64,000 nucleotides of DNA, taken from the NCBI GenBank assembly GCA_046724555.1, contig JBKOWU010000088.1:1-64000 (forward strand). The letters run 5' to 3'. The notes under the pieces are model-generated. The model was not told the origin of the DNA, did no database searches, and worked only from the letters and a program-made list of their open reading frames with translations. A program made the translations under genes and the position numbers. Shown here piece by piece: positions 35,989 to 46,599 of this stretch (the first letter of the stretch is position 1; each line of letters starts with the position of its first letter). The DNA comes from JAFAQB01 sp046724555. GTDB taxonomy: Archaea; Thermoproteota; Nitrososphaeria; Nitrososphaerales; Nitrososphaeraceae.

Positions 35989-36834
35989 ATGCCCTTGCTC
36001 AAAGAACAGAAAGATGGTATATCCTTTAATAAGCCAGTTAATACTCGTGTGTCAATAGTTATTCCTACCATCAATTCTGCTAAAACTTTATACCGGTGCT
36101 TAGAATCCATCAGGTTACAAAGCTATAAGGATATCGAAGTCATTGTCGTAGATGCACATTCCTTGGACAGTTCAACCCAAATTGCATCTAATTTCAAAGC
36201 CAAGATATATCTAGCCGCAGGTGAAAGAACAGCTGCTAAAAATTTTGGAATATCGAAGTCAACCGGCGAATTTTTATTGTTTATAGATTCAGACATGATA
36301 TTACAAACAGCTGTTATTTCAGAGTGTGTCTCTATATGTTCATACGACTACAATGTTGCTGGCGTAATAATTCCCGAACGTTCAGTCGGCACGAGTTTTT
36401 GGGTGAAGGTTAGAGATTTTGAAAGAGCCCTTTATAGGGGGTCGAAAATAGAATCGGCTCGTTTTTTTCGCAAATCATTTGTTGTACAAGTAGGTGGATT
36501 TGATGAAGATATAATATTCTATGAAGAGAGCACGCTTCATCAAAAACTTGAAATGCAAGGGTTGTTTGTGAATAAAAGAACGAATTCAGTCATACTACAC
36601 AATGAGGAAGAATTTAATTTGGCAAAATGGCTTCGCAAAAAACGATACTATTCCACTAATGCAGCTTTATACGCTAGCAAATTTCCAAAGTATGCTGAAA
36701 TACAAACGAAAGTCCGCTATAGAATCAGAATCTTCACAAGCAACTCCAATTGGAAGAAATTGATTCGGCATCCGGTACTCAGTGTAGGCCTATTTTTATT
36801 AAAAAGCTTAGAATTTTTTGCCTCACGGATATGA
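35989..36834 (+). CDS. GT2-family glycosyltransferase
   Basis: 281 residues. Standard GT2 fold: VSIVIPTINSAKTLYRCLESI, VIVVDAHSLDSSTQIA, FLLFIDSDMILQTAVI with the DxD (SDMD-like) nucleotide-sugar site, then FVVQVGGFDEDIIFYEE, the acceptor-side motif. No N-terminal signal; C-terminal hydrophobic patch may associate with membrane. Transfers a sugar from a nucleotide donor, most likely to surface glycan. Confidence 0.85.
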   Translation: MPLLKEQKDGISFNKPVNTRVSIVIPTINSAKTLYRCLESIRLQSYKDIEVIVVDAHSLDSSTQIASNFKAKIYLAAGERTAAKNFGISKSTGEFLLFIDSDMILQTAVISECVSICSYDYNVAGVIIPERSVGTSFWVKVRDFERALYRGSKIESARFFRKSFVVQVGGFDEDIIFYEESTLHQKLEMQGLFVNKRTNSVILHNEEEFNLAKWLRKKRYYSTNAALYASKFPKYAEIQTKVRYRIRIFTSNSNWKKLIRHPVLSVGLFLLKSLEFFASRI

Positions 36835-37298
36835 CTCATGCCACAATCGTTGCATTAAAAGTTATACATGCTATCACGATTTATGTTCAATAATGCGGAT
36901 AGAGCATTCTTGCATGCGACATAGTATGATAGTATAGGGTTCGAAAGACACATACGTTTAATGTCATTAGATAAACGCTACTTCATGGCACAGTAAATAT
37001 CTTCTATGCCGCAATTTGTAGATCCTTCATTGAAGAGTGCAGAATCTATACAAATGCAATTGGCAGTATATTTCCCTCTCAAATACGTAGAAAAAAGAGT
37101 AATATTCAGAATGCTTTAACTAAATAAAATAGAATTATATATTATGACAACAAGATTGAGTTGGTATGTCTGCTGCGTCTTTGCAGAATTATTATTTATA
37201 GCTTTAATATTACTGCAGTAAAGGATGATCTGTAAATTCGTGTATAAGTGTGATCGTTATAGATATAGCAAACTGATTTTGTAATCAACACTTTATGC
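36835..37298. other. Intergenic stretch
   Basis: AT-rich, no convincing gene, repeat or RNA seen. It separates two convergent glycosyltransferase genes. Confidence 0.4.
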
Positions 37299-38375
37299 CT
37301 AGTTCTTGCTTTTTATGATTCTATCAAAAACATCTGCCGTACTATCCCAATTAAATTGCCTTGAAAATTCAAGAGCATTCGCACTATATTTTCTTAACAG
37401 TGCACTGTCCTTTAACAAAGCCAAGGCAGCTTCGGCGAGGCTCTTTGGAGAGTAGTTGTTAACCAAGATTCCTGTCTTGCCATGTTTCACAGAATCTCTT
37501 AATCCTGGAACATTGTATGCTATAACCGGAGTCCCCATAGCGTTAGATTCGGTGACCACCAGACCCCAACCCTCTCTCACAGCAGGTGCCAAAACAAGAT
37601 GGGCTTTAGAGAGCATTTTATACTTCAGTTCGTTGCTCACGTGGCCATAGAAGGTGATATCTTCCGTCTTGGAATTTTTAAGCTTTTCCAACATATAGCC
37701 ATCCCCTATCATCCACATCTTTGCTTGTCGAATCTCGTTTTTAATTATACCAAATGCTTCTATAGCGTGGTCCGGCAGCTTTGCTCTTTTGAATCTACCC
37801 ATAAAAACAATAGTAGGATCAGACTCTTTGTTTGGCAGCTCAGGTAAAGGTACAACACTTAGCCCAGGTGGTACTAACAAAATTTTCTTGAACCCTAACC
37901 GTTCCAAGTCCTCCTTAGATGAATTAGAAACAGTGACTGTTTGAACATTTTTGTAGTAGGATAACCATTTTTGCTCAAGATAATAATACCCAATGAAATT
38001 TAATGGAAAAAATGTTTCATAGAACCAAAACTCTCTGGCTAGCTGGTGAATCAATGCTAATATTGGCTTCTCTCTGACAAATTTTGGAGTCAGGAAAGGT
38101 TTTGTGTTTATCTCATCGACAACATAGTCAAAGTGATTGCTGTGTTTTAGATAGTATTCACGCGCCTTACCGTATACACTGTATCTACCTCCTTGCCTTG
38201 TAATATTCACACCATCTATCTCTTCATTTTGCGACCCTTTTGGAATCTCTGCAGTGAATAGAGTCATATGGTGTCCCTTTAGAACCAGCCTGCGCATGAC
38301 CTCGTGAGTAAATATTTCTGCTCCGCCTGCATTAGGGTTCTTAATGTCACTCCAGTTTAACCATAAAACATCCAA
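37299..38375 (-). CDS. GT4-family glycosyltransferase
   Basis: 358 residues, GT-B fold. N-terminal NAGGAEIFTHEVMRRLVLKGH is the GT4 glycine-rich acceptor loop. C-terminal IVFMGRFKRAKLPDHAIEAF, KMWMIGDGYMLEKL, and APAVREGWGLVVTESNAMGTPVIAYNVPG give the donor site (E-GWG-x4-E). Retaining sugar transfer to a lipid or glycan acceptor. ATG start. Confidence 0.87.
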   Translation of the reverse strand: MDVLWLNWSDIKNPNAGGAEIFTHEVMRRLVLKGHHMTLFTAEIPKGSQNEEIDGVNITRQGGRYSVYGKAREYYLKHSNHFDYVVDEINTKPFLTPKFVREKPILALIHQLAREFWFYETFFPLNFIGYYYLEQKWLSYYKNVQTVTVSNSSKEDLERLGFKKILLVPPGLSVVPLPELPNKESDPTIVFMGRFKRAKLPDHAIEAFGIIKNEIRQAKMWMIGDGYMLEKLKNSKTEDITFYGHVSNELKYKMLSKAHLVLAPAVREGWGLVVTESNAMGTPVIAYNVPGLRDSVKHGKTGILVNNYSPKSLAEAALALLKDSALLRKYSANALEFSRQFNWDSTADVFDRIIKSKN

Positions 38376-38550
38376 GGATAATTTTTGACGCGATAAAGTC
38401 TATAAAGATTAACCTAATTAATCGACTATTGTTATAGAGTATGTATCGTCTGTCCCGTACGTTAGTTTAGTCCTTCTCGCTTTATAAATGACTGAATATG
38501 AAAAACGAATAGATCAATTCATTGCATTCGAGACACGATTAAGACTTTAG

Positions 38551-39417
38551 TCAAAGATCGGGTATCTTTGCATGAATGTGATAAGGATGAGAAGTAACAC
38601 TTTTTTGCAGATGAATGATTGAATATCCATATTCATGAAAAAGATCCAATACGTCATTCTTCGATAGACCATGTTCCATTAAGATGGATGGATGGATCTC
38701 GCATATTACATTTTTTACAGTATGGCTTCGCAGAGAATTTCCTAATCCTTTTAGAGCAAAGTACTCGTATCCCTCGATATCCATGATCAGAATGTCTATT
38801 TCCCTTAATCTCAAATTCGAAATAATATTGTCAAGAGGCTCTGTCCTGATAGTCTTACCTATTTGATTGCAAGTTACTTCATACACTTTATGCATAGAAG
38901 ATCCAGGGCCTTCGAGAAGACGAGCGTAGGACGACTTATCTCCTGCAGCGATATTTAGCAATGTCACATTTGAAAAGCCATTCAGTTCCAGATTCCTTCT
39001 GATTCGCTGACAATTCTTATCGTCTGCTTCTACCGCTACCACATGCTTGGCTTTTTTCGCTGCCAAAAGCACATAATATCCTATCCATGCGCCAACGTTG
39101 AATACCACATCACCTTCTTTCATAATAGCCAAGAATTTTTGAGTAACCATAGGCTCATAAGCATCAAAAGGTATGGCCCTTTCTGCCGGCTTAGAGAGGT
39201 CCACCTCTATCACTATCGTATTATTATATATCCTGTATAGTTTCAGTGTTTGATTCCTCGTAAAGTAATTGTAGATCGGAAAAAAAACCTTGGCAAATTT
39301 TGAATAATAAAGTCTTTCTAAAAACCATCCTGGAATGAAGTGCAACATTTTCATTACATTTCTAACCAGATACCTTTTAATCGAGTATAAAAATCTGTCA
39401 GCTATAACAGAACCCAC
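38551..39417 (-). CDS. FkbM-family methyltransferase
   Basis: 288 residues. SAM site VVFNVGAWIGYYVLLAAKKA followed by VVAVEADDKNCQRIRRNLEL, then EIDILIMDIEGYEYFALKGL, the FkbM signature, and ENVIC-like EIHPSIL. The N-terminal part is hydrophobic and basic and may dock at the membrane. FkbM enzymes O-methylate sugars or polyketides; here probably a surface glycan. Start GTG 39417; an internal ATG also exists. Confidence 0.83.
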   Translation of the reverse strand: MGSVIADRFLYSIKRYLVRNVMKMLHFIPGWFLERLYYSKFAKVFFPIYNYFTRNQTLKLYRIYNNTIVIEVDLSKPAERAIPFDAYEPMVTQKFLAIMKEGDVVFNVGAWIGYYVLLAAKKAKHVVAVEADDKNCQRIRRNLELNGFSNVTLLNIAAGDKSSYARLLEGPGSSMHKVYEVTCNQIGKTIRTEPLDNIISNLRLREIDILIMDIEGYEYFALKGLGNSLRSHTVKNVICEIHPSILMEHGLSKNDVLDLFHEYGYSIIHLQKSVTSHPYHIHAKIPDL

Positions 39418-39893
39418 ATCATCGAAAATGACATTGAGTAAATTTAAGTTGCCTACAATAATTTAACCATGGTGTCAACGATGGTTGCAGGTTCCTTTGC
39501 AAATCATCGCCTCGACAATTATGAACAATTTGATGCACCAGCAGACTTTTTCATAGTATCGATACTGGTGCGTACTAACCCCTATAATCTATAACGTTCC
39601 AATGATCTCGATTCTCAATACTATAGAATAGTGAATACTGGCGTGTTAGAATACTATATCACAAACATCGTCGAATTCAAAAAAAGTATTGATAATGCAG
39701 CCACACTGCGATACAAATTGTTATGCAAAATCAATATTCATAACTAGTTCTTCCATATTAGCACATATTAATAATTTATAATGGGACTATTTCGAAGTTG
39801 CTTAGCATGGGTTTAACATGCTCTCCATATAATACTTTTTTAAACTATCTTTACGAATAGTGCGCCATAGAGAATTGAATATTAATTTATCCC
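39418..39893. other. Intergenic stretch
   Basis: A 41-codon frame at 39469-39594 is present but has no recognisable domain. The rest is AT-rich without clear structure. Confidence 0.35.
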
Positions 39894-40223
39894 CTAAATC
39901 GCCATTTCATTTTCTACACCAGATTCAATATCGATGGCACGTGCTATTGGCCATATAAAGATCTTTCCGATTTTAGTGTTTTTTCTGATAACACTTATGG
40001 CCTCATTTTCTTTGCTGTCGGTCAATATAACCTCAAGTTTATACTTATCCCCGAATTCAGGCGTATACATTCCTGTACCTTTGGAAACATGGAGTTGGGG
40101 TACGATGCTCTTACCTCTTCCTTTGACTTTTGAAATAGTAATCCCGCCAACGTTAATGGTTTTCAGGGCATCGCTGACGGCTTTGATATCATTTTGTGAT
40201 ATTACTACCTCTATCTTAATCAT
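39894..40223 (-). CDS. PII-family signalling protein
   Basis: 109 residues (ATG 40223, residue 12 of the longer frame, chosen because a TATA box lies 27 bases above it). Typical PII: MIKIEVVISQNDIKAVSDAL at the start, the T-loop after KGRGKSIVPQ, and GKIFIWPIARAIDIESG at the end. The uridylylated T-loop tyrosine is not obvious. PII trimers bind ATP, ADP and 2-oxoglutarate and control ammonium transport or nitrogen metabolism. No amtB or glnA gene is adjacent. Confidence 0.85.
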   Translation of the reverse strand: MIKIEVVISQNDIKAVSDALKTINVGGITISKVKGRGKSIVPQLHVSKGTGMYTPEFGDKYKLEVILTDSKENEAISVIRKNTKIGKIFIWPIARAIDIESGVENEMAI

Positions 40224-40245
40224 GAGTATGAGAGGGTCAGCTCGG

Positions 40246-40254
40246 AATTTAAAC
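40246..40254 (-). promoter_or_regulatory. TATA box of the PII gene
   Basis: Minus-strand GTTTAAATT centred about 27 bases above ATG 40223; decides the start. Confidence 0.5.
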
Positions 40255-40502
40255 ATTAAAGTATTATACTTGACTACGGGTCGCTCTTATAATTGAGAAA
40301 GAATGTCAATTTAATATTAAGCTGTTTTAGAACACATCTTTGCGAGAAGACTAGTCTTATCTTATCCTCGTATTGCTTATATTAAGAATGAGAACATTCC
40401 GAGCCTGCCGTAATATGTGATCATATTCAAGTGTGGTCTACTCTGCTCAACTTTTTTATCGAAGGATTTATTTATTGATGTAATTAACCTGCTTTTGTTT
40501 TA

Positions 40503-41870
40503 ATGTTTGATTCTGTTGTGCAAATGCTATCAGCCACATCTATGATTATACTTTTAATATTACTGCCTATCCAACCGAACTATCATAATTCTTTGTACAG
40601 TGATGCCTTAGAAGTATCACAATCACCAACCGCTATGCCTACAATCAACGATACAAGTCTCAAAGTTGACACTATTTTTAGAGGACTTAATTTTCCTACA
40701 AGTATGGCATTTCTTGCTCCAAACGACATTCTAGTTCTAGAGAAAAATAACGGAACCGTGCAAAGGATAGTAAACGGAAGGATTCAAGCTGAACCTCTGA
40801 TCAATGTTAGTGTGGCTAACAAAGGCGAAAGAGGAATGCTCGGAATTGCTATCGCCAACAATTCAACTAGACATACAACATATGTTTTCTTATATTACAC
40901 ACAATCTGGAGACGGAATAACGGGTGATGATGTTATAGCAGGGATACAACCGTCAGGAAATCGTCTTTACAGGTATGAATTAGTAAATAACAAGCTGGTG
41001 AACCCTAAATTGCTTCTAACCCTCCCAACTTCACCTAAGACTCCAAATCATAATGGAGGAAAGATGATCATTGGACCAGATCAAAACATTTACCTTGTAG
41101 TAGGCGATGCTGATAAATTTTACAATCAATATTTCGATCATATACCATTGGCTACTAGAGCTCAGAATATCAATAATAATAAAAATCCTGATGGAGCAGG
41201 GGGAATACTACGCTTAACACAAGATGGCAAGCCAGTGCTGAATGGTATTTTCGCTAATAATGACTATCCTCTGAACTTGTACTATGCGTATGGAATTCGA
41301 AATAGTTTCGGATTGGCACTTGATCCGTTAACAGGAACGTTATGGGATACAGAGAACGGACCAGATTACGGTGATGAAATCAATTTGGTACGGCCTGGTT
41401 TTAATAGTGGATGGGGAAAGGTGCAAGGTATATGGTACAATAATGGAAGTCGTCAAGGTCCCGCTATACAAGACCTATCCGATCTAAACAAGAACAATAT
41501 CTTGGTTAACCTTTCAGGAAAAGGCGAATACAGAACACCCGAGTTTATCTGGAACGAAACAATTGCTCCAACTGGACTCGCCTTTCTGAACTCCACTAAG
41601 ATGGGTAAACAGTATGAGAACGATATGTTTGTTGGAGATTTCAAAAATGGCAATCTCTACCATTTCAAACTTAACAACAGCAGGACAGGGTTGAGTTTGC
41701 ATGGCCCAATTGCAGACAGGCTGGCATCCAGTCCTAAAGACATCCAAGATCAGATACTTGGCAGAGGGTTTGGTGGAATTACAGATGTTAAGACCGCGCC
41801 GGATGGTAGCCTTTACATTGTTTCGAACCAATCAGGGACTGGAACTATATACCGTATATCTCACAAATAA
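40503..41870 (+). CDS. Secreted PQQ-type sugar/sorbosone dehydrogenase
   Basis: 455 residues. Signal peptide about 8-27 (MLSATSMIILLILLP). The mature part is a six-blade beta-propeller of the glucose/sorbosone dehydrogenase (GSDH) family: GLNFPTSMAFLAPNDILVLEK, ERGMLGIAIANNS, PNHNGGKMIIGPD, YAYGIRNSFGLALDPLTG, NGPDYGDEINLV, and GRGFGGITDVKTAPDGSLY. Oxidises sugars outside the cell with bound PQQ; PQQ synthesis genes are not in the window. Confidence 0.87.
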   Translation: MFDSVVQMLSATSMIILLILLPIQPNYHNSLYSDALEVSQSPTAMPTINDTSLKVDTIFRGLNFPTSMAFLAPNDILVLEKNNGTVQRIVNGRIQAEPLINVSVANKGERGMLGIAIANNSTRHTTYVFLYYTQSGDGITGDDVIAGIQPSGNRLYRYELVNNKLVNPKLLLTLPTSPKTPNHNGGKMIIGPDQNIYLVVGDADKFYNQYFDHIPLATRAQNINNNKNPDGAGGILRLTQDGKPVLNGIFANNDYPLNLYYAYGIRNSFGLALDPLTGTLWDTENGPDYGDEINLVRPGFNSGWGKVQGIWYNNGSRQGPAIQDLSDLNKNNILVNLSGKGEYRTPEFIWNETIAPTGLAFLNSTKMGKQYENDMFVGDFKNGNLYHFKLNNSRTGLSLHGPIADRLASSPKDIQDQILGRGFGGITDVKTAPDGSLYIVSNQSGTGTIYRISHK

Positions 41871-42067
41871 ATCAAAACAGCATTTAGAAAAGATGTATTA
41901 TTATCCTTTTGATATACAAACTACCATGTCAACCCTGTATTAGTCTGTATTGCAAACCTAGCGATACCCAATCTATCAGTACCAGAAGTTAAACGGATAA
42001 AACTGCTTACGATCATCGTTATTGGATTAGAACATTTCCTTGCTAGCATTTTAAAACACTAATAAAA

Positions 42068-44371
42068 TTAAGTCTTTCCAGATTTCAATACCCTTGATAT
42101 ACTTCCTCCTATGCTTTCTTTACGTGTATATGACAACAAATAAATCGAAGAAATGCAAATGACCAGTATATATATTACTAAACCTGCATCATGATATTTT
42201 TGCGGCTGAAAATATAATCGTATGTTGAAGTGTCCTGCCTTGTTTATATACCAACCATTCGCAAAACCGCCTACAATAAAATGGTATTTATCGTCCACCT
42301 GTTCCTTTTCGTTGATAAAAGCTTTCCAACCATCATCATATGATTCAGCAAATATTAGATAAAATGGTTTATGATCACTCTCTACGTTGACATTATATTC
42401 AGTAGACGAGATCTTTTGATACTTCACAAGTTGTCCTGTACCTTGCAGCAGTGAAAATGCTTGATTGCTGTTAGCAGAATTAATAGAACTAATCGGATTA
42501 TTATTATTGTTATTATTATATCTAAGTGATTCATTAGAGGGTGCAGCAATTATGGATAAAGAACCAGAACCTCCCCCTACTGCCCTAAATATGGAATAAT
42601 ATTGATTATCCATCACGCGATCAAATTGTGAACTATTTACTTTTTCTTCTACCTGTTTTGATTGATTTCTCAAGTCCTTTATGTTCCCAGATAGAGTATC
42701 GACGTCGCAAGCCTGCTTTTTAATTACTATATATTTTATTCCGAGTTTCTTTATGTAATTTACGAAATTGTAGTCTGAGAGGATTGTATTGTCGGATAGA
42801 CTTGATATAAAATTACTCTCATTTTGAAAATTTACCTGATGCACAGTAGAAACAGTAGATATGCCCGAGAATCTGAGAATGTCATTTCCCCAATAGCTAC
42901 CGTTACCGTCACACCATAAAATGCTGGCCAGAGGATAAACCAAGACTCTCGATTTTCCACTTACTATTTCATTATCTTGCTTCAAGTATTTTACTGCTGA
43001 TGCATATTTGGAGGGCATGTCTGCAAATGCGGATATTGGATGTAAGTTGGCTTCTGGTTTGCCAACCATCGTAGGCACAAAATTTCCACTATAAAATGGC
43101 CATGCCCAATATACCATAATAGAAACTACAATTAATGTAAGGGCCACTTTTAGAGATTTGTGTGCAATGAAAATTCTTAATTTGAATAGTTGCTGGAGAG
43201 AATAGCAAAATAGAATGATCAAAACCAGTGTAAATTCGGTCTCAAATTTATGATATGGGTCCCGAAATGCAAGTAGCAATGTTGGAGAATTTTGCAATAT
43301 TAGATACCCTGTTTCTCTTAGTAAGAGGACGCTTAAAACAACTAGAATTCCTATAAATGGATACATATTTTTCGAAACTCCTTCCTTAAAGAAGATTATT
43401 CTTATTACAAGGCTAACTACTATTACTGATGCTACCGCTATACCAAATGCCCATGATATATTTGGAAGATAGATGTATTCATAATCAAACCAAATTAGTT
43501 TTTCATAAAGAGGAGGAAGTGATGTCAACGAGAATAGCGAGGACAAATTAATGTGTTGTGTGTTAGTAAGATAGATAGTTTCAGCAGTTTGAAGATGTGT
43601 GTCACGTAAAACTGATAATTCCCTTGGCTGAATTTCAAAGGTACTCATCAAATATGCTGACAGTGGCAAGATAAGCACTCCAAATATAATGAGGTTCTTT
43701 AGAACTGCTTTTTTTGAGGAAATTTTACTCGAGAAACGGGCAACAAACCCAAACGATATACTAAGGAGGAGCGTAACTAATGCAAATGATGCATAATACG
43801 CTAGATTTGCAAAGCCTGGAAGGCTTAGAAATTCCGTAAACAATAAAATGAAAATGTACTTTCTTGATTTTTCCCCATTGATTATTTTTATAACACTTAG
43901 AAATATTAGAGGAAGCATAGCATGTAGAATTATATCAGCATTTAAGATTCTCCATGTATAAAAAATAGAAAGTGGATTTGCAAGATATAATACTGCAATT
44001 AATATTGAAAAGATTTTGTTTATACCTAAATAGCGCGCTAAGACGTAAGAACCAAATAGAGTTACATTACAAATGATAAATAAAAAACTAAACTGAGTTA
44101 TCACTAAATTATTTGTTAAGAGGAAGATAGGCGATAAAAAAAGATACCAGAGTGATAAAAATGGTCCAGAAGGATCGAAATATCCGAAATTAGCTATATC
44201 TCTCCATAGCGATCCGAACTTGCTAAGCAAGGAGAAAGGGTCAATCGGATAAGGTGAATCGTGAAAAATAATTGGCCTAAACCCTCCAGCGTAGTACTGT
44301 GAGTACAAACTCATAAAGGAAATAAAAATGAACAAAAAATGATGGCTATGCCTTCTAATTTCAAACGACAT
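42068..44371 (-). CDS. Large multi-pass membrane protein, GT-C/YfhO-like
   Basis: 767 residues with about 12 membrane segments in the first 430 and two at the end, plus an outer C-terminal domain (about 440-730). HDSPYPIDPFSLLSKFGS in the first outer loop carries an Asp as GT-C catalytic loops do. A run of Asn codons (AAT repeats near 42496-42520) makes an Asn tract in the outer domain. The long exterior with SSxxYNV strands resembles YfhO-like lipid-linked glycosyltransferases. Probable surface polymer enzyme; not proven. Confidence 0.6.
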   Translation of the reverse strand: MSFEIRRHSHHFLFIFISFMSLYSQYYAGGFRPIIFHDSPYPIDPFSLLSKFGSLWRDIANFGYFDPSGPFLSLWYLFLSPIFLLTNNLVITQFSFLFIICNVTLFGSYVLARYLGINKIFSILIAVLYLANPLSIFYTWRILNADIILHAMLPLIFLSVIKIINGEKSRKYIFILLFTEFLSLPGFANLAYYASFALVTLLLSISFGFVARFSSKISSKKAVLKNLIIFGVLILPLSAYLMSTFEIQPRELSVLRDTHLQTAETIYLTNTQHINLSSLFSLTSLPPLYEKLIWFDYEYIYLPNISWAFGIAVASVIVVSLVIRIIFFKEGVSKNMYPFIGILVVLSVLLLRETGYLILQNSPTLLLAFRDPYHKFETEFTLVLIILFCYSLQQLFKLRIFIAHKSLKVALTLIVVSIMVYWAWPFYSGNFVPTMVGKPEANLHPISAFADMPSKYASAVKYLKQDNEIVSGKSRVLVYPLASILWCDGNGSYWGNDILRFSGISTVSTVHQVNFQNESNFISSLSDNTILSDYNFVNYIKKLGIKYIVIKKQACDVDTLSGNIKDLRNQSKQVEEKVNSSQFDRVMDNQYYSIFRAVGGGSGSLSIIAAPSNESLRYNNNNNNNPISSINSANSNQAFSLLQGTGQLVKYQKISSTEYNVNVESDHKPFYLIFAESYDDGWKAFINEKEQVDDKYHFIVGGFANGWYINKAGHFNIRLYFQPQKYHDAGLVIYILVICISSIYLLSYTRKESIGGSISRVLKSGKT

Positions 44372-44568
44372 TATATGTACACGTGTAAATGTAAGGTTTC
44401 GTTAATATCTTTTAAATTATGCTTAGCACCCCTGTCATAACTCGCGTAATGGCTAAAATGAGTCAAATGACTAATTCCCTATCAACTACAATAGAATCTT
44501 ACGTACTGTATTGTTGATTTATATCATGTATTTAATAGCAGTCTTGATATTAGAAGATCTGGAAATAT

Positions 44569-45687
44569 TTATGTATAAATCGCCTTCTCAAAAAGAGATG
44601 ATTGCTTCAGTGCATCGAATGTATAAACACTTCTTTCCCTGTTATCACGACGTAATTTTTTCCTTAACATGTCACAAGTTAATAGCAGTTCCAATGCGCA
44701 AGAAACATTTTCTATATCTGGTTGAACGGTAAAGTTGTTTTCGCCGAGGATTTCTGGTATGGTCCCGATATTTGATGAAACTATAGGCAGCCCCGATGCC
44801 ATTGCTTCAACTAGAGTAAATCCGAATTGCTCTTGCCAGGTTAGGATTAGGCCTGCCCTCCTAACCTGTACGCTTGGAGAACAGAATACACTGCACTCTG
44901 CATATATAGAAGCTAATTTGGACCTGGGTACATATCCGATATATTCTATTTTTGAACCAGCATTTTTTAATTTCTTTATTTTAGATTCCAACGTACCATT
45001 GCCTACTATGATCAATCTGATATCAGATCTTTCAGCAGACAGTTTCTCAAATGCCCCCAGGAGTATAGTTATCCCTTTGTTTGGCTCAAGGTTTCCTACG
45101 AATAGTATCTTGTCGGAGCTATCTTCAGATTCTTTAAAATTGTCAAGGAGAATCCCCGGGTAGATGGTCTGTATCTTATCATTTTCGATATTTAGTATTT
45201 CCATGGATTTTCTTGAAGTATCAGAAACCGTGATGAACCTGCTTGCTTTAGATTTAACAATTTTAGTATAGCTAGAGAATGGAGGAATTACATAAAATAT
45301 CGATCTCTTTATATTTTCCCAGACTATGACAATATGCTTAAGTGAGAATTTCTCAGACAACTGTGAAGCCTGCTCACTTAGAGAAGAGAATACTTCGACG
45401 CTTATGATTGTGCTGATCTTTTTAGCGTATATAATTTTTGCGAGTTGCATCTCGTCGTAGGCTACCAGAGCAGCTGTGCTCCCTAATTTTAATAGTTTGC
45501 CAGTCAATTTAGTCTGCATAGAAACAAAGAAGTATTGAAAATTAAATTTCTTGAACTCATCAAATGAATCAGAATATTTGCAAAAGGTCTCCTTGTCAGT
45601 TACTATTATAACCTCATCTTCAAAATTGCAGAAGTAATGCAATTCATATGGCCTTCTAGAAGGCGGGCTTAGAAACAATACAGCCAA
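44569..45687 (-). CDS. GT4-family glycosyltransferase
   Basis: 372 residues, GT-B fold. ILFVGNLEPNKGITILLGAF, LIIVGNGTLESKIKKL, IEYIGYVPRSKLASIYAEC, and EQFGFTLVEAMASGLPIVSS, with the E-FG-x4-E donor site, define GT4. The N-terminal domain is less conserved and may choose the acceptor. Downstream of a FkbM gene in the same direction. Confidence 0.87.
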   Translation of the reverse strand: MAVLFLSPPSRRPYELHYFCNFEDEVIIVTDKETFCKYSDSFDEFKKFNFQYFFVSMQTKLTGKLLKLGSTAALVAYDEMQLAKIIYAKKISTIISVEVFSSLSEQASQLSEKFSLKHIVIVWENIKRSIFYVIPPFSSYTKIVKSKASRFITVSDTSRKSMEILNIENDKIQTIYPGILLDNFKESEDSSDKILFVGNLEPNKGITILLGAFEKLSAERSDIRLIIVGNGTLESKIKKLKNAGSKIEYIGYVPRSKLASIYAECSVFCSPSVQVRRAGLILTWQEQFGFTLVEAMASGLPIVSSNIGTIPEILGENNFTVQPDIENVSCALELLLTCDMLRKKLRRDNRERSVYTFDALKQSSLFEKAIYT

Positions 45688-45817
45688 AGCATTAACCTGA
45701 ATGGTATAACTACCATTATTATATAATTCTACTACTAAAGGATCTTCAAATAATTGCTATATTTGACCATAGTACCATCTTAAGAAACAAGTGAAATTAT
45801 TGCGATCATTATTATAA

Positions 45818-46585
45818 TTATCTTACCAGATGATGTATATTTTTTCCCTTGATATAGCTTCCCGCTAGCAGTTGGTCCTTAGTCATATCAAAGCCAGTAA
45901 TAGCCTTGTTAATGATGTCTGGATTATTGACTATTGTATCCGTATAAATATTGTATAATGTGAGTGGATGCAGTAACAGGTTCTTGAAGATTCTTTTATA
46001 TATATAGGTCATAGTAATAGGTTTGAAAAAGAAGTCATGATTCAGTAATAACTCGTCGATTCTGCTTCTGGTACCGTGGAACTCTAATGATATAACATCA
46101 GCATCTTTGAATGTGTCAATACTTGTATGTATTACGTCTACTTCTTCTCCTTCTATGTCCATTTTTATAAAGTTTATTCTCTTGTCTATACCTACATTTT
46201 TAAGGATGGTTTCCAACTTACTTATCTTGCCCCTGGATGGCTTGTCAAAAGGAGCTATGATTTCTTTCTCTTGGTCATCTTCTTTTCCTACACCAATGTT
46301 AGCAGCGATAACATTTTGACATTTATTTTTTTTAATATTAAATTTTAACAATTCATAGTTGTCAGAATCGGGTTCTAAGGCAATTACTACTCCGTTTGGC
46401 CCAACCTTCTTTGAAGCAATGATACAAAAATCACCTGAACATGCTCCTAAATCTAAAACAATATCGTTTTTCTTGATGAGATTGCTACGATAAACATCAA
46501 GAACAAAAACCTCTTTTAAGAATTGAAAATAAGACCTTGGATAAATTACGCTATATTCATCATATTTGAAATTCACCAGCTCCAT
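45818..46585 (-). CDS. FkbM-family methyltransferase
   Basis: 255 residues. SAM site IVLDLGACSGDFCIIASKKV, then VVIALEPDSDNYELLKFNI and FIKMDIEGEEVDVIHTSIDT, the FkbM core. Second such enzyme in the glycan island; likely O-methylates a sugar. ATG start. A 78-residue frame ends 14 bases upstream. Confidence 0.83.
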   Translation of the reverse strand: MELVNFKYDEYSVIYPRSYFQFLKEVFVLDVYRSNLIKKNDIVLDLGACSGDFCIIASKKVGPNGVVIALEPDSDNYELLKFNIKKNKCQNVIAANIGVGKEDDQEKEIIAPFDKPSRGKISKLETILKNVGIDKRINFIKMDIEGEEVDVIHTSIDTFKDADVISLEFHGTRSRIDELLLNHDFFFKPITMTYIYKRIFKNLLLHPLTLYNIYTDTIVNNPDIINKAITGFDMTKDQLLAGSYIKGKNIHHLVR

Positions 46586-46599
46586 GATTTTGCAACAAA

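Noticed and set aside
39469..39594. 41-codon frame starting ATG in the FkbM-PII gap
   Set aside because: No domain and poor upstream signals.
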